Shown: piece after piece, positions 24,489 through 36,678 of the stretch | How the letters are laid out: each line of letters starts with the position of its first letter | How positions within the stretch are numbered: the first letter of the stretch is position 1 | Assembly: GCA_947652605.1 (NCBI GenBank) | Contig: OX393580.1 | Span: 19,178,159 to 19,242,158 of the forward strand | Length of the DNA stretch: 64,000 bases | Source of the DNA: Elmis aenea | Lineage: Eukaryota > Arthropoda > Insecta > Coleoptera > Elmidae | Direction: 5' to 3' | Notes under the pieces: generated by a model | The model's input: only the letters and a program-made list of their open reading frames with translations | Told to the model about the DNA's origin: nothing | The model's database searches: none | Translations under genes and position numbers: made by a program

Positions 24489-24855
24489 TAAAGGTATGAA
24501 ACTAAAGCGTTTGGCTAACGAAATTGATTTTTTAAGATCTGCCAGAAAGTCTACAATAGATAGAATAGGAAATGGGGAGCGAGAAAGGACTATCGTCGAT
24601 AAAATTTAAAAGAAGCTATTGGGATGGTACCGGCATGTCAACATGATGGGAGACGAAAGACTACCAGGTGTGTACTGGAGATTAGTGAAAAGACGAAAGC
24701 TGGTATGTCTCAGAGATCCGTGAATACGGGGTGCAACAAAGGCTATGTGGTTAAGAGATATACATGAGAGAGAATGGAATGACAGGAGGCAACTGCAGTA
24801 AGGAACCGGAAGGCAACGTCGTTTGCTGTGGCCTTGGATATACATGCAGTAAAGT
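24489..24855 (+). pseudogene. LINE reverse-transcriptase C-terminal remnant
   Basis: The plus strand reads RLANEIDFLRSARKSTIDRI, then after a stop KKLLGWYRHVNMMGDERLPG, WLRDIHEREWNDRRQL and GTGRQRR-LLWPW. This is the familiar carboxy end of insect RTE-type LINE proteins (MDFLRRSARKS, then W-GH--RM---RLP, then W-DR..WR-GTGRRR). In-frame stops occur near 24609, 24720 and 24799. Neither the catalytic reverse-transcriptase motifs nor the endonuclease are present. It is an inactive scrap downstream of gene C. Confidence 0.65.
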
Positions 24856-25025
24856 GTTTAAGCGTACGAGGTTCAACTAGAACTAACTACAACTAAAAAT
24901 TAAGACTATACCTTGTTTCTTTTTACATTATTTATTATTATAAAAATAAACTATTTACAACAAGAAGGAAAAACAGTCGATAGAAGAAGAAAAAGGTTTG
25001 TGAAAGTCTAAGGAAATCTAATAAT

Positions 25026-27040
25026 TTAATATTTGCCGTATCCACCATATCCTCCATAACCTCCCAAACCGCCTAATCCACCATATCCTCCCAAACCACC
25101 ATAAGCGATGGCTGGAGCGGCTACTACGGCGGCTTTAACTGCAACTTGTGGGTGTCCAGCGTGTCCTTGTCTGTGGACGACGGCGTTGAAACCGTTGTGG
25201 TCATCGGCGGTGTATTCTACGGTACGGATGGTGCCATCGGGTTCGACGAGGGAGTATGAGCCCTTGACTACATCACCTTCGCGGCTTTCTTGTTGGGTCT
25301 TTTGGTCTCCGGTGTGGGCATCAGCTACGCCGTAGTTGAATTCGTAATGGGGAGGTGCCTAAAATATTATTTTTATGTATAACGAATGTTGTTTAATGAT
25401 CAAACAGTACAAAACTTCCAGATAGAGTAATTATTGGAAATTTTCGCCTTAGTGCACCGTACAAGATGCTTCGCGCTTTTAAAACCTAGCGCCTGGAGTG
25501 CACCATGTCTTGCAACATTTATTTGAATTGAATTTTTTTTAGTTCATTAACCAAATATTATTGACAAGTTTTTTGCTTGTAGACAATAGATTTCAAAAAA
25601 ATTAAACTCAATAGGGTAATAAGCTTTCGTGTATCTAGTTGAAACAAGAATTGTATAAGCTTAGAACTTTTGAACTTTTTTAAATTAATATCGCCGTCTT
25701 TAGCAAGAAATGTTTAAAAAAAAACTGTGCAGTGATTCTCTTAATTACAAATTTGGGATGGAACAAGTTTAAAAATTACATTTTTATCATCCAAAAATTA
25801 AACACGAATAATGTGTGTTTTATTTTTTTGCTTGTAAATGCAAGGTTAGGTTTAAATTTTGTAATTTAGTATTTTTATTACTCACGTAATAATCTTGGGC
25901 AGCGTGTCCATAGGCTGGGGCAGCGACGATGCCAGCATGGGCATAAGCCACAAGGGCGAAGAAGGCTACAAACTGTAAAAAAAAATTGTGTCACTATTTT
26001 ATATTTCAAAAAATAATTTATTTTTGCTAAATAACAAATTAAATTTGCACCCTTAACAATAATATTAAAGTCAATTACTCTTCTTGATTAAAATAACTTC
26101 ATGAGTAATTTTTAATTGAACTGTTTACGTATTGAGCTTGCATTTCTATAGTGGCATTAAATATTTTAAAATAATTATTGCGATGTTTCGTAAAATAAAC
26201 ATAAACATGGTTGAATAATGACAATTTACATGATTTAAAATTAATAAGATTGTACATTTATAGCTCCATCTAGATTAATTTAATTTAGAAGATTTCAGGA
26301 CAGAATTGTTTTCTTAAATGACATTATGATTTGTAATTAAAACTTGATGGGAAGAAAAGTTTTAGAAATACTTTCTATATTGAAAGAACTTAAATATTAT
26401 TTAAAAAAATACTTTTAAACCATACAAAAAAATGTTCATATTTATTTTAGAACGTACCTTGTTTATTACCTAGAATTGTTTGTTGCAGTTTCATTCAAAT
26501 ATAATTGATAAATGATAAAAGTATTCAAAAATAATTTTTAAACTTAACTTTTCATGAATTCACCACAAAATTTTATATTTCCATATCAAAATAAATTGTA
26601 AGAATTAATTTACAGTATGAAAAAAATCCTTTTCTACAATTGTATTTAAACGTAATTTTAAATATTGATTTTTTTATAATTAAGACAATTTAGAATTTTA
26701 TAATTTAAAATGTTTACACTTATAGGCCCCAATATTTTTAAAATCCACAAATAGGATAACCCAATTATCAAATTAACTTATTAATTTAGAAAAAAATGGG
26801 TTTGTCCTGCAATCGCGTTTAATTGCCTCATAAATAAAACACTAAATTAGTCTATATCAATAAAAGATTTTTAAAAGCGTTATAAAATTAAATTTGCTCA
26901 CATTTTTGAGAATTTTAAAATATTTTTTACCAATAAAGGTACAAAAAAATCTCGAATAAAATTTTCATTTCATTTATAATTGATACCTATAAAATTATCT
27001 CAGGCAATTAGTAGAATATTTAACCCACCTTAGCGAACAT
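25026..27040 (-). CDS. Cuticular protein, RR-2 family (gene C)
   Basis: Exons 27029-27040 (MFAK), 25886-25972 and 25026-25358, phase-0 introns, 143 residues. The signal peptide is [17 protein letters not shown]. The N-terminal arm is very short ([16 protein letters not shown]) and lacks the GGY repeats of most siblings. Exon 3 opens [15 protein letters not shown], with the RR-2 domain at about residues 34-97 ([49 protein letters not shown]). The tail has [16 protein letters not shown] and GGLGGY repeats ending GYGKY. Exon 3 differs from that of gene D at only two bases over about 310, while the other exons and both introns differ widely. A tttatt at 24931-24936 gives AATAAA about 90 bases after the stop. 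Confidence 0.93.
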
Positions 27041-27077
27041 TTTGTATCAATATTAACACTATGGACTGTGTGACGTT

Positions 27078-27182
27078 ACTGAACTATGGGGCTGCAAATT
27101 AAGCTTTTATATGTATTCGAGTACCCCATACATTCACCGTGAACTGTTACGTAGCTAAAGCGTTTTATGAAAGTTATCGCCA
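27078..27182 (-). promoter_or_regulatory. Promoter of gene C
   Basis: On the minus strand, TATAAAAG (27104-27111) lies 31 bases before a TTCAGTAA initiator (predicted +1 at 27080). GGTGAATG is at 27131-27138, and upstream GGCGATAACTTTCA is at about 27169-27182. The leader segment GCTTAATTTGCAGCCCC after the TATA box is also found in gene D. Confidence 0.8.
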
Positions 27183-27774
27183 TAAGTGTGCGTTTATTTA
27201 GGACAAGTGCAGATTATTTGCAAATGTTTTAATTTTTTACCGATTGCAAGTTCACTTTTTGTCTCTATCACAATAATTTGGACGTAAGGGAGGGAGAGTG
27301 CCGCCCGTCGATTTTTTAAATTAAATATTGTATTAGTGTTTTGGTGAAAAGGTATGCTAATCAATTTCATAATTGTAGTTCAGCCGAGTAAGTCATGGGT
27401 TCGTGTCGTGTTTCTTGGTTTGCGCTACATTTGCCATTGTCTTTGTCAACTTCTTGGTCTTAGGTTTCAATTATATAATGTTTGTTTCATAATTAATTGT
27501 GGGTGCGGTGGGGTACAATTCATACGAGCTCACTAGTACAGGGAATTAATTTTTTTTATGCTTTACATATGAGTGCAAAATTACCGTTCTTAGGGCTTCA
27601 AAATGGAAGATTTTTTAAATAGATATAAATCTTAACTCAACGTACATAGTGTCATTACAGAGAAGGAAAGAAAATAAGTTCTACTGGAATCAAGCAAAAA
27701 TTCACCAAGAGATAAACTTTCGGTCCAAATAAAAGCATTTAAATCTCGTAAAACCTTAAACAATTTCTCACAAA
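27183..27774. other. Spacer upstream of gene C, nothing recognised
   Basis: A plus-strand frame at 27354-27536 has no supporting feature. No repeats were identified. Confidence 0.45.
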
Positions 27775-28550
27775 TTTAACTTTTTATGGTTTTTACTAGT
27801 GTGTAGTGTGTACGCTCATATCAGTAATAAGATGATCTTTCTGACAAAAACATTTTTCACAATTGTCACATTAACATGGATTTTGGCCAGTGTGTAGCTG
27901 TACGCTTATATCAGTAATAAGATGATCTTTCTGACAAAAACATTTTTCACAAATGTCACATTAACATGGATTTTTGCCAGTGTGTAGGTGTACGCTTATA
28001 TCAGTAATAAGATGATCTTTCTGACAAAAACATTTTTCACAAATGTCAAATCTATATGGTTTTTTACCAGTGTACGCTCATATCCGTTATTACATGAACT
28101 TTGAGTCTAAAACATTTATCACAAATGTCACATTAACATGGATTTTTGCCAGTGTGTAGGTGTACGCTTATATCAGTAATAAGATGATCTTTCTGACAAA
28201 AACATTTTTCACAAATGTCAAATCTATATGGTTTTTTACCAGTGTACGCTCATATCCGTTATTACATGAACTTTGAGTCTAAAACATTTATCACAAATGT
28301 CACATTTATATGGTTTTTCACCAGTGTACGCTCATATCAGTAATTAGATGAACATTGTGACTAAAACATTTGTCACGAATGTCAAATTTATATAGTTTTC
28401 TACCAGTGCTCATTCCCGTAATAAGATTTTCTTGCTGACAAAATTTTTTTTCACAAATGGATTTTTACTAGTGTGTACGCTCATATCAGTTATTATAAAT
28501 GATATTTCTGACTAAAACATTTTTCACAAATGTCACTTATACGGTGTCTC
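27775..28550 (-). pseudogene. Dead C2H2 zinc-finger array
   Basis: Minus-strand reading gives repeated CEKCF-QKDHLIT-ISV-HTGKNPC-CDI units. These are C-x2-C fingers joined by HTG-type linkers like HTGEKP. About nine units are visible. Several carry a 90-bp period instead of the usual 84, because six extra bases split the second histidine region (VQLHTG). In-frame stops occur (Pro-Cys-stop), some first histidines are replaced by Asp, and frames shift between units. Two-finger blocks at about 27970-28133 and 28142-28305 are nearly identical, 172 bases apart. No start, effector domain or intact frame is present. It is a decayed piece of a zinc-finger gene, or of a repeat derived from one. Confidence 0.7.
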
Positions 28551-28643
28551 AATAGTGTGAGTTTTCAAATAAACATGCAAAAGAAAGAAATAATTTTTAA
28601 TTGGTCTTAGATAACCAAATACAGTTATTAAAAGTTTTACTAG

Positions 28644-29276
28644 TACAGGGTGGTCCAAATTCGATGGGATTACATGGGTATCTCGCTTAATAGGCAAGAT
28701 AGGGAAACGGTTAGATTACCAAAAATGTGTAGTTTTTTGAGACAAAGTCAGAACTCTTTTTAAAAATATTCTATCATTTCTGGTTTTTGAGATATTATAA
28801 AAAAACATTTTTTCTGTTATATTTATGTGTCATATACTCATATATCTCTTACTGTTGTAAATATCAAAAAAGATTATAAAGATTATTTTTAGATATTTTT
28901 ATGTAGATTTTTACATTACTAAAAAAAAAGTTTTTACGCTCGTTAAAAAGTTATGACGCAAACTTAGCTTTTTTCAAATGGAATAATTGGCTATGACCTA
29001 TTTAAATTTCTTATTTTTTTCCCATTACAAATATGTAAGGGTTAATTTATTTATTTTCAATAATACGCAAGTAACAAAGGTTTTTCAATTTTTTTAAAGA
29101 TGGAAAACAAAAAGTAGCCTTTGAAAACAAGAAAAACAGGAAATGATATAATATATTAGACAACTGTCCTAAGTTTGTCCCAAAAAACTGTACATTTTTG
29201 GTAATTTAACCGTTTCTCTATCTTTGCTATTAAGCGAGATACCCATGTAATCCCATCGAATTTGGACCACCCTGTA
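28644..29276. mobile_element. TA-flanked MITE, complete (ACAGGGTGGTCCAAATTC family)
   Basis: Perfect-looking termini tacagggtggtccaaattcg and its inverse, with inverted homology of about 110 bases each side and TA at both ends. That points to a Tc1/mariner-type target. There is no transposase. Partial copies lie at 7890-8306 and 56078-56575. Confidence 0.8.
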
Positions 29277-29850
29277 CATAATTTGGTAAAGAACATACAT
29301 TTTTGTAACTGAATCTAAATATCTTTTTTTTTTTAGAACATTATTAAGAAACCTGTTTACAACTAAAGTTACTTAAAGAATGTATGTTAAGAACATTAGT
29401 TTTCGTTTGTTAAATTTTGCATTGCAAAATTTTTAGATGTATCAACAATAAAATGGAAAACTTAATTGTTAATGCAAGCTAAAAGTAGGTTTTAACACAA
29501 AAATACTGTGTAGGTTATATTGGTCATAAAATTTCAAAAGGCAATTTGTTTTTCCAGCAGTTTCTTGAATTTTAGTTAACATTTTAGGTTCACAGAATAA
29601 CAAACTAGTATTTTTTTTCGATTTTTTTTTGCTCCTCAATATAGTTTTATAATTTTTCTTCTGGTTCTGTTGTTCTCTGTTATTTTGTGTATATCATTTT
29701 TTATTCTATTTCATTTTGTGCCTTTGTTATAAAGACAAATTGGTAAATTTTTTTGAGTGAATTACACAATTTTTGATAATAGCTTAGCAAATTTTTTTTT
29801 AACATTCATGAATAATTTAACTAATCTTTTTTTAGTTGATTGGTAGACTA
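29277..29850. other. Spacer between two MITEs
   Basis: AT-rich, with no coding or repeat structure recognised. Confidence 0.45.
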
Positions 29851-30475
29851 TACAGGGTGTGTAAAAATTGGCGGAAGCGCTACACGTGGCGATGTTCTTC
29901 GTAAAATTTTAAGTCGAAAATCTTAATACGAAAATGTTATGCTTTCTATGTCTGCAAGAGGTCCTCAAAGTTTTGACATTTAGTCCTTTAATAAGCGTTA
30001 TTATTTAATACTTGCAAATGAAAAAGCTGCAATTTGGAATAAAAATAAATTTCGAATAATATTTTTTCCTACATATTGTGTTCTTCCTTTCAAAAATTGG
30101 TGTTGAAAATATGTAAATCACTGATTTGAATGAAAATAATACATATGGCAACATTGACATTAGCTGTCATCTCGGTTTTTCTCGTAATTATTTCTAGTTT
30201 GTGTTTTACGATACCCAAAAGTTTGCAGCTATGTTTACGAACTGAAGGCTTTCAGTTCGAACAAAAATTGTAAATACCTAAGTAAAAATTGCTGATAAAA
30301 AAATGCCCAAACGCAAATCAATGTATGCAATGTTGCCAATTTTTTTTTTTCTTTAAATGGTTCCTGAGGCCATAGGAAGCATGGTACAACATTTTCGTAT
30401 TAAGATTTTTGACTTGGAATTTTACGAAGAACATCGCCACGTGTAGCGCTTCCGCCAATTTTTACACACCCTGTA
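29851..30475. mobile_element. TA-flanked MITE (ACAGGGTGTGTAAAAATTGG family), copy 1
   Basis: Ends tacagggtgtgtaaaaattg and its inverse. Each arm is about 90 bases, including the 'gaagcgctacacgtggcgat' block at both ends. TA flanks fit a Tc1/mariner-type insertion. There is no transposase. A second copy is at 55115-55745. Confidence 0.8.
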
Positions 30476-31564
30476 TACAATCAGTTATTATTTTCTATAC
30501 ACTTTGTTTTTGATAACTAAGTAGTTTAGTTATAACATTTATCATTTGTATCGACATACTGTGCTTTTATTTACACTTCTTTTTAAATGGTCAAAATAGA
30601 ATAAGAATATAAGTAGTTTTTTGTTATAAAAATGTATTTGGTGCAGTTTAAATATTGTTTTTAGCAAAGAGATAAAAAAACATTGCATTTTATCAATAAT
30701 ATATCAAATACCCATAAATTTAAACTGAAAGTCGCATTTTAATTAAACATAATTAAATTAGTTTGTTTACAGACAAAGTTTAGCCATATTTTGATTATAT
30801 ACAAGATAAAACTTTATCTGTTCCCATTTATCGTATTGTGAAATTTTTTTTATTTTGTAGTAGGTTTTGTTTTTTAAATTGGCCCTTCTGTACTTCATGG
30901 CATCCTCTTGCGAAATGTGTGCAAATTTTGATTCTGGAATGCAAGACAACTTTTTATTTTAAGTAAAACTATAGTCATACGCAACGTGTTACAATTTCCT
31001 TAATTAACGAAATTTCAGCCGTACCAAATGTAAATTTGTTGCTATACCCAAGGACGAAATTGTCAAACGAACGTTTTATTTGTCTTACATAACATTTTTA
31101 ATTAATCATATTTAGTCAACGTTCCGAAAACAAGATTTTGAAATAAGAGACAGGACCCAACTTCGTTACAATCCAATCAGTCTGTGATACAATTCTGCTT
31201 TTATTATACAATCGCACTTGAAATGTGAATGTTGTCACGTTTGGTTTTATTTGGGCAAACACAGCGGTTTTCGAAAAACCTACGTGTAAAGATTAATCGG
31301 GATTTTTGATAGAAATTAACAGGACTAATTGTATTTTTTTTGAATAGATGTAACAAGGATTTAACATGGGAATCTTTGCAGCTAAATGTATAATTTTCTT
31401 AGCTTTAGCGCCAGTTTTTCTAAATTCTTTATTTTCTATATTAAAATCTTTTTAGCAAGGTTTCAGCGTGACAGTAGTAAATACGCGTATAATCTTGTAC
31501 ATTTTTGATAGATTTTTGGTGCAACTTAAAAATTAAATTTAAAACAAAAAATGTTGCTATATTT
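30476..31564. other. Spacer downstream of gene D
   Basis: No supported gene. The minus-strand frame 30767-30949 lacks recognisable features. A tttatt at 31565-31570 gives AATAAA for gene D about 60 bases after its stop. Confidence 0.45.
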
Positions 31565-31627
31565 TTTATTTATAAAAATAATGTTTTTGAAGTTAAATTA
31601 ACATAGGTTTTTAAATTATTCTGCTAT

Positions 31628-33519
31628 TTAATGATGGATGAGTCCTCCATAACCGCCAGCGAGTCCTCCATAACCTCCCAAACCGCCTAATCCACCATAT
31701 CCTCCCAAACCACCATAAGCGATGGCTGGAGCGGCTACTACGGCGGCTTTAACGGCAACTTGTGGGTGTCCAGCGTGTCCTTGTCTGTGGACGACGGCGT
31801 TGAAACCGTTGTGGTCATCGGCGGTGTATTCTACGGTACGGATGGTGCCATCGGGTTCGACGAGGGAGTATGAGCCCTTGACTACATCACCTTCGCGGCT
31901 TTCTTGTTGGTTCTTTTGGTCTCCGGTGTGGGCATCAGCTACGCCGTAGTTGAATTCGTAATGGGGAGGTGCCTAAGACATTTTTTTCACTAATTAGAGC
32001 ATGTTTTTCTGTGTTTTATGGTCAATTAATTGCAGTGAAAGGTGTTTTTGTTTTGACTAAACCATGTTCAACGCAAAATCGTGATGCATAACAATGATGG
32101 GTGTAATTGTTGTTAACAGCACTTTCTCTGCAGATAAGGATGTAAGATAATTGTGTAATTGAAACAGAAGTCGCTTGTATCGAACGCAGACTACAGTCTT
32201 TGCATATTTTCAATTTTTGAGTTTGTATTTTTATGGTAATTTACTAAATTAATGGTGATAAATAGTACTTGGGCAATGAATAACGTGTGTGCAAAGTTGT
32301 AAGACAATCGCTGTTTGGAAATTTTCTCCCAGGAAAATTTAAAAACTTATCGCCGATCAATTCTTGACGAAACTTTTTAATCATAATTTGAACGAATTAT
32401 GATACCGAAATAGTGCAGAGACTAAACTTTTCGTAAAAAATGTTGCACGAACTGAATGTTTGTCCTTGAATTTTAATTAATTAAACATTAAGTAGCAATT
32501 ATAATCAGCTTGGTGTGTAAAATCATTATTTAGGATGTTATTAATATGTGTATGAAATTTTAAACAGGTTGCTTTACTTTAGAAAAAAAAAATCGAATAT
32601 TTCTCTAAAAAGTTCAAAGTCTTTGTTAATTTCAATTAAATTAAGCTGGACGTAATTAATTATTATACGGGGTGGAATCACCTGGTTTTTGCAAATTTTA
32701 AACTAAGTAATTAAGTCAAAATTTGCCAAAATTAAACGAAATTTCCCCAAGAATAGTGCAAAAACTATAATCCTGACATTTTTACATTTTTTATAAAACT
32801 TTTTTAGTTGTAATTTGTACGAAATGATTGCGTTTAATTCAAAGTTAAAGTGACCTTTTCTTTTAATCTTAAGCCAACTGTTTCTTTTTAAATAATTTTT
32901 CGATGTTTTCCCAAAACATGTGCAAAGTATATTTTGCTTATATAATTTTCTTTCGTTAAAAATGTAAGTACATCTACACGTTAATTATTTTCAAGTAGTA
33001 CAGATCTAACTCTAACAATCATTTCACTTACATAATAGTCAACAGCTCCATGTGCGGGTGCTGCAATAACTCCAGCATAGGCGCAGGCCACTAAGGCGAG
33101 GAAAGTTAAAGCCTGCAAACAATACAAACCAATATACATAACACAAACGGGCAAAAAAATACGTTACTAATTGTTAAACTGGTAGAAATGCCGTTCTTTG
33201 CTATCATTATATGATTTTTGCACTGACTCGAAGTAAATTAATCCATACGTGACGAAATGAAGTATTCTATGTTGAGCAAAAGAGAACCAGCAGGGTGTGG
33301 TGATGAACGTTAATTAATATCTAGTGCACACAAACACACACACGCACGCACAAGCACACTTTTCTTATGTAAGAGTGCATACAAATATACAACCATCAAG
33401 TTTTTTTTTAAATTTTGCGACGTTTATAGCGTCTTAGCTCTGATTTTAAACTTAATCACTAATCATTCTCAAATCTCTTTGAGCTGTAATTCATTTTATC
33501 GACTTACCTTGGTAAACAT
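31628..33519 (-). CDS. Cuticular protein, RR-2 family (gene D)
   Basis: Exons 33508-33519 (MFTK), 33032-33112 and 31628-31972, phase-0 introns, 145 residues. The signal peptide is [17 protein letters not shown]. The N-terminal arm is minimal ([14 protein letters not shown]). Exon 3 ([15 protein letters not shown]) holds the RR-2 domain at about residues 32-95. It is the same as gene C except Asn for Thr in TGDQK-x-QQE, which is one of only two base differences in about 310. The tail [20 protein letters not shown] ends differently from gene C, with GGYGGLIHH. With C it forms the short, arm-poor subgroup of the cluster. Gene conversion or recent duplication limited to exon 3 is the likely explanation for the identity. 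Confidence 0.93.
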
Positions 33520-33548
33520 GATTTTTGCTATTCGATGGATTAATCGAC

Positions 33549-33665
33549 ACTGACATAAGGGGCTGCAAATTAAGCTTTTATACTAATCCCCGAACGAAAA
33601 AAAACCATCACCGTTCTGTGTCACACATAAGGTAGACAAAGTCTATTTGAAAGTGTATTGCGACA
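33549..33665 (-). promoter_or_regulatory. Promoter of gene D
   Basis: On the minus strand, TATAAAAG (33575-33582) lies 31 bases before a GTCAGTGT initiator (predicted +1 at 33551). Upstream TGTCGCAATACACTTTCA is at 33649-33665, 67 bases before the TATA box. The GCTTAATTTGCAGCCCC leader is shared with gene C. Confidence 0.8.
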
Positions 33666-33669
33666 GTCG

Positions 33670-34180
33670 AAATGAAATTTGGGGCAGGTTGAAGTATTTT
33701 ATCGAGGCCTGTACAGTGTTAATGCTAATTATTTGAAAATTTAGAGTATTGCAAATTAGTGGATATAATGAATTGATATCAGATCGAATTGACGGGAGTG
33801 CGTTTCATAATTGGTTTTTAATTGGTCAATGTCGTTCAAGGCACTGCAAGTTTTTATGTATTGATTACTTTTCAAATCACTAGAGTGTAGTTGATGCTTT
33901 TGGCCGGCAATCTTTTAAATCATGAGCAAAGGGTTATTGATCTTGAAATATGTTTTGCATACTTAAATACTATTAAACAAAAAATGGAAACCGCACAGTT
34001 TATCGGTAATGTGTATTTTTGTTCATCTTTCAATTACAAAAGTGAATAGGTACTACACGATGATTTAAACAAAGCTCAACATATTTTTTTAAAATATTTA
34101 CATAATATAATCTTAATACATAGTATTTAAATGAAATAGCATAATGCGTTATTTAAAAAAATGTTTTGTTTTGATGTACT
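33670..34180. other. Spacer upstream of gene D
   Basis: AT-rich, with no gene or repeat recognised. Confidence 0.45.
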
Positions 34181-34181
34181 A

Positions 34182-35356
34182 TACAGGGTGTTTCTTAAGT
34201 ATAGCAAAAGAATTCTGGTGGTAATTCCTTATTAAAAATTAAGGGGGGTCATTCATATAACATTTTTTCCTTAGACGTCTCCTTTCGGAGTTACACCCCC
34301 CTAAAGGGGGTAGGAGACTGATATTTGGTAGATGTTCTGTACTTGGTGAAAGGTTTCCCAAAGTAATATTTTCAATCATCTTCCACCTTTGCAGGGTTCA
34401 TATTGGGTAGAATTCATGGGTGTAATTCATTTTGACGTTTACGCAGCGACAACGCTAAAACGCCCGTCAATTCTACCCAATATGAACATAAACAAACCAT
34501 GGCAATCACCAAAATTAATCGTTTTATATCAAATAATAATTCCACTACTGTCAATCATGACAATGCAAATGCATACGATTTATCACGTTTGCTAGCGGAT
34601 AAATAGGAATCTTACTATGTACAATCGGATAAATGTTTGTTTACCTTCACCATAGCAACGCAATGAAATTTCAGAAAATATCAGAGGTTAAGTTTTCTAC
34701 AAAATGGTTTAAACGTCACACTTCAGTCGTGTAATTTTCGCTACAAATACCATTCGAGATTAAAATTTTGCCAGGTCAAATTTTTATCTGTAACACTCGT
34801 TATTGCTTTTCAATTTTAACTCGAAAAATTAACCTTTACTAAGCAACAATTCGTGTCAAATCAAAATTTGCCCGGCAAATTTTAACCTCTTGTGGTATTA
34901 CCCCAGAATATTTGATGATTCATGTTTATTTATTTTATTTTTTACTCCAAAACGGTAAGTTTTACGAGAAAAACTAAAGAATAAATAAATTTAATAAGTA
35001 AGGCAACCTTTCAAAAAATAATAATTTTTAATTGCAAAACTTCAACACCAAAAAGTTCTGATTAAAAAAAACAACAGGGGTCGCACTTTTCAGCTCCCTG
35101 TGAAGTTGGGAGATGATTAAAAATATTACTTTGAGAAACCTTTTAATAAGTATAAAACATCTACCAAATATCATTCTCCTACATTTATCCAAATTTGAGA
35201 AATAAAATAAAAACCTAATTTTATCGCTCCCCTTTAGGGGGTGTAACTCCGAAAGGAGACGTCTAACGAAACAATTTATGTGAAAGGCACCCCTTAATTT
35301 TCGATAAGGAATCACCTCCCGAATTGTTTTGCAATAGGTACTTAAGAAACCCTGTA
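34182..35356. mobile_element. Long-inverted-repeat element, ACAGGGTGTTTCTTAA family, copy 1
   Basis: The ends are tacagggtgtttcttaagta and its inverse, tacttaagaaaccctgta. Inverted arms continue inward through 'attccttat-aaaattaagggg', 'gacgtctcctttcggagtta' and 'tatttggtagatgtt'. The centre has a second small inverted pair around 'catattgggtagaatt' (about 34398 and 34475). Flanking TA fits Tc1/mariner-type insertion. There is no transposase. Related copies are at 49679-50570 and 52060-53078. Confidence 0.75.
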
Positions 35357-36678
35357 GGTATATTAAGATGTTGCAACATAAAAAAATTTAATTTAACAAA
35401 TGCTTACCATACAATACGAAAACCTATTAAATTTTGATATCAGAAACCAAAAGAGATGACTTTTAAAGCAACAAACATTTATTTTAACGCTTTGCAATTT
35501 TAATTTATACAACTAATATGCTAGGTAAGGTTTTGAAAAAAAAAACGACAATACTTAAACACTTAAAGTTAATTAGATTTTTATAAGTAACTAACTTATT
35601 TAATTGATTTATTTGTGTGATGTAAACCAATTCAAAATTTCAACATGTCGATAAAAGTTTCCTTATCAAATTTGGGTGTATTCTAATTTTATTATTAGTT
35701 TTTTTAAGTAACAAATAACTGTAAAAGTATTGGTTTTAGACAATAAACATTGTTAAATAAAAATAAATTATCTACAATAAACTGTAAAAAAAAAATGCAG
35801 CACTATCTGTTTAAAAGAATAGTTAATCAGGTTCAAATTATTTTATTTTGTAAATTATTCCTAAATTTCTTTTATACTAAACTGTTTCAAAAATAATAAA
35901 TACTACTCAAGCGACGCTGTCGGACTTTTAAGAAACTAAACTACAACATAAACTTAATAATCAAGTGATAATTTGTAACTGCATACTGTTTAAGTTTCCT
36001 ACGATACGGCTTACGAAAAATAAAATTCATTGCATCAAAAAAGTCGTTTTTCCCAAAGTTTTTTTTTGTGTTTAACTCGTGGCTATGTCCTTTTGAATAC
36101 CACTTGGTATATGATAATTTAACAAATAAATCGAACCTAGAATGCTATTGAATTACAAATATTAGCGTGCCTTTTGTAGCAAATAATATCTGCGTCATAT
36201 TTTTCTTATACAATAAGTATTTTACATTAAATTTTACTTAAAAACCTCATTTTTATACTCTAATACGACTTTGTTGATTTTTGGTCGTGCTGCATGATTC
36301 GAAACAAAGCAAATAATGTAAAATAGTTAGTAGCAGTTTGAATCGTTTAGTGTAGAGGCTTCATTGGAGTATAACTATTGGAACATGTAATTACAAACCA
36401 TTACTTATGAATAAATTAGAGTCCTTACACTGGTGCAGCGTTTCTCTAAACAGTAATTTTTCAATAAGATAAGATATTTTTATTATGCCTGCATATATTT
36501 AAAGCAAAATGCAGGTTAAACTATAAGTTCGTCATTTTATATTAATCGTTTTAGTTTTTAAAGAACTAGACATTTAACCAAAACAATCATAAATATTTTT
36601 AAAATATATTAATAAACCAACGATAACAAAAACAACACTCGCATAAAACGGGCCAATAAATTATTTCAACAATTTTTA
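35357..36678. other. Spacer downstream of gene E
   Basis: About 1.3 kb of AT-rich sequence with no gene, inverted repeat or tandem array recognised. Confidence 0.45.

Noticed and set aside
27831..28310. CRISPR-like or satellite repeat array
   Set aside because: The 82-90 bp units translate as C2H2 fingers and have no spacers. This is eukaryotic DNA.
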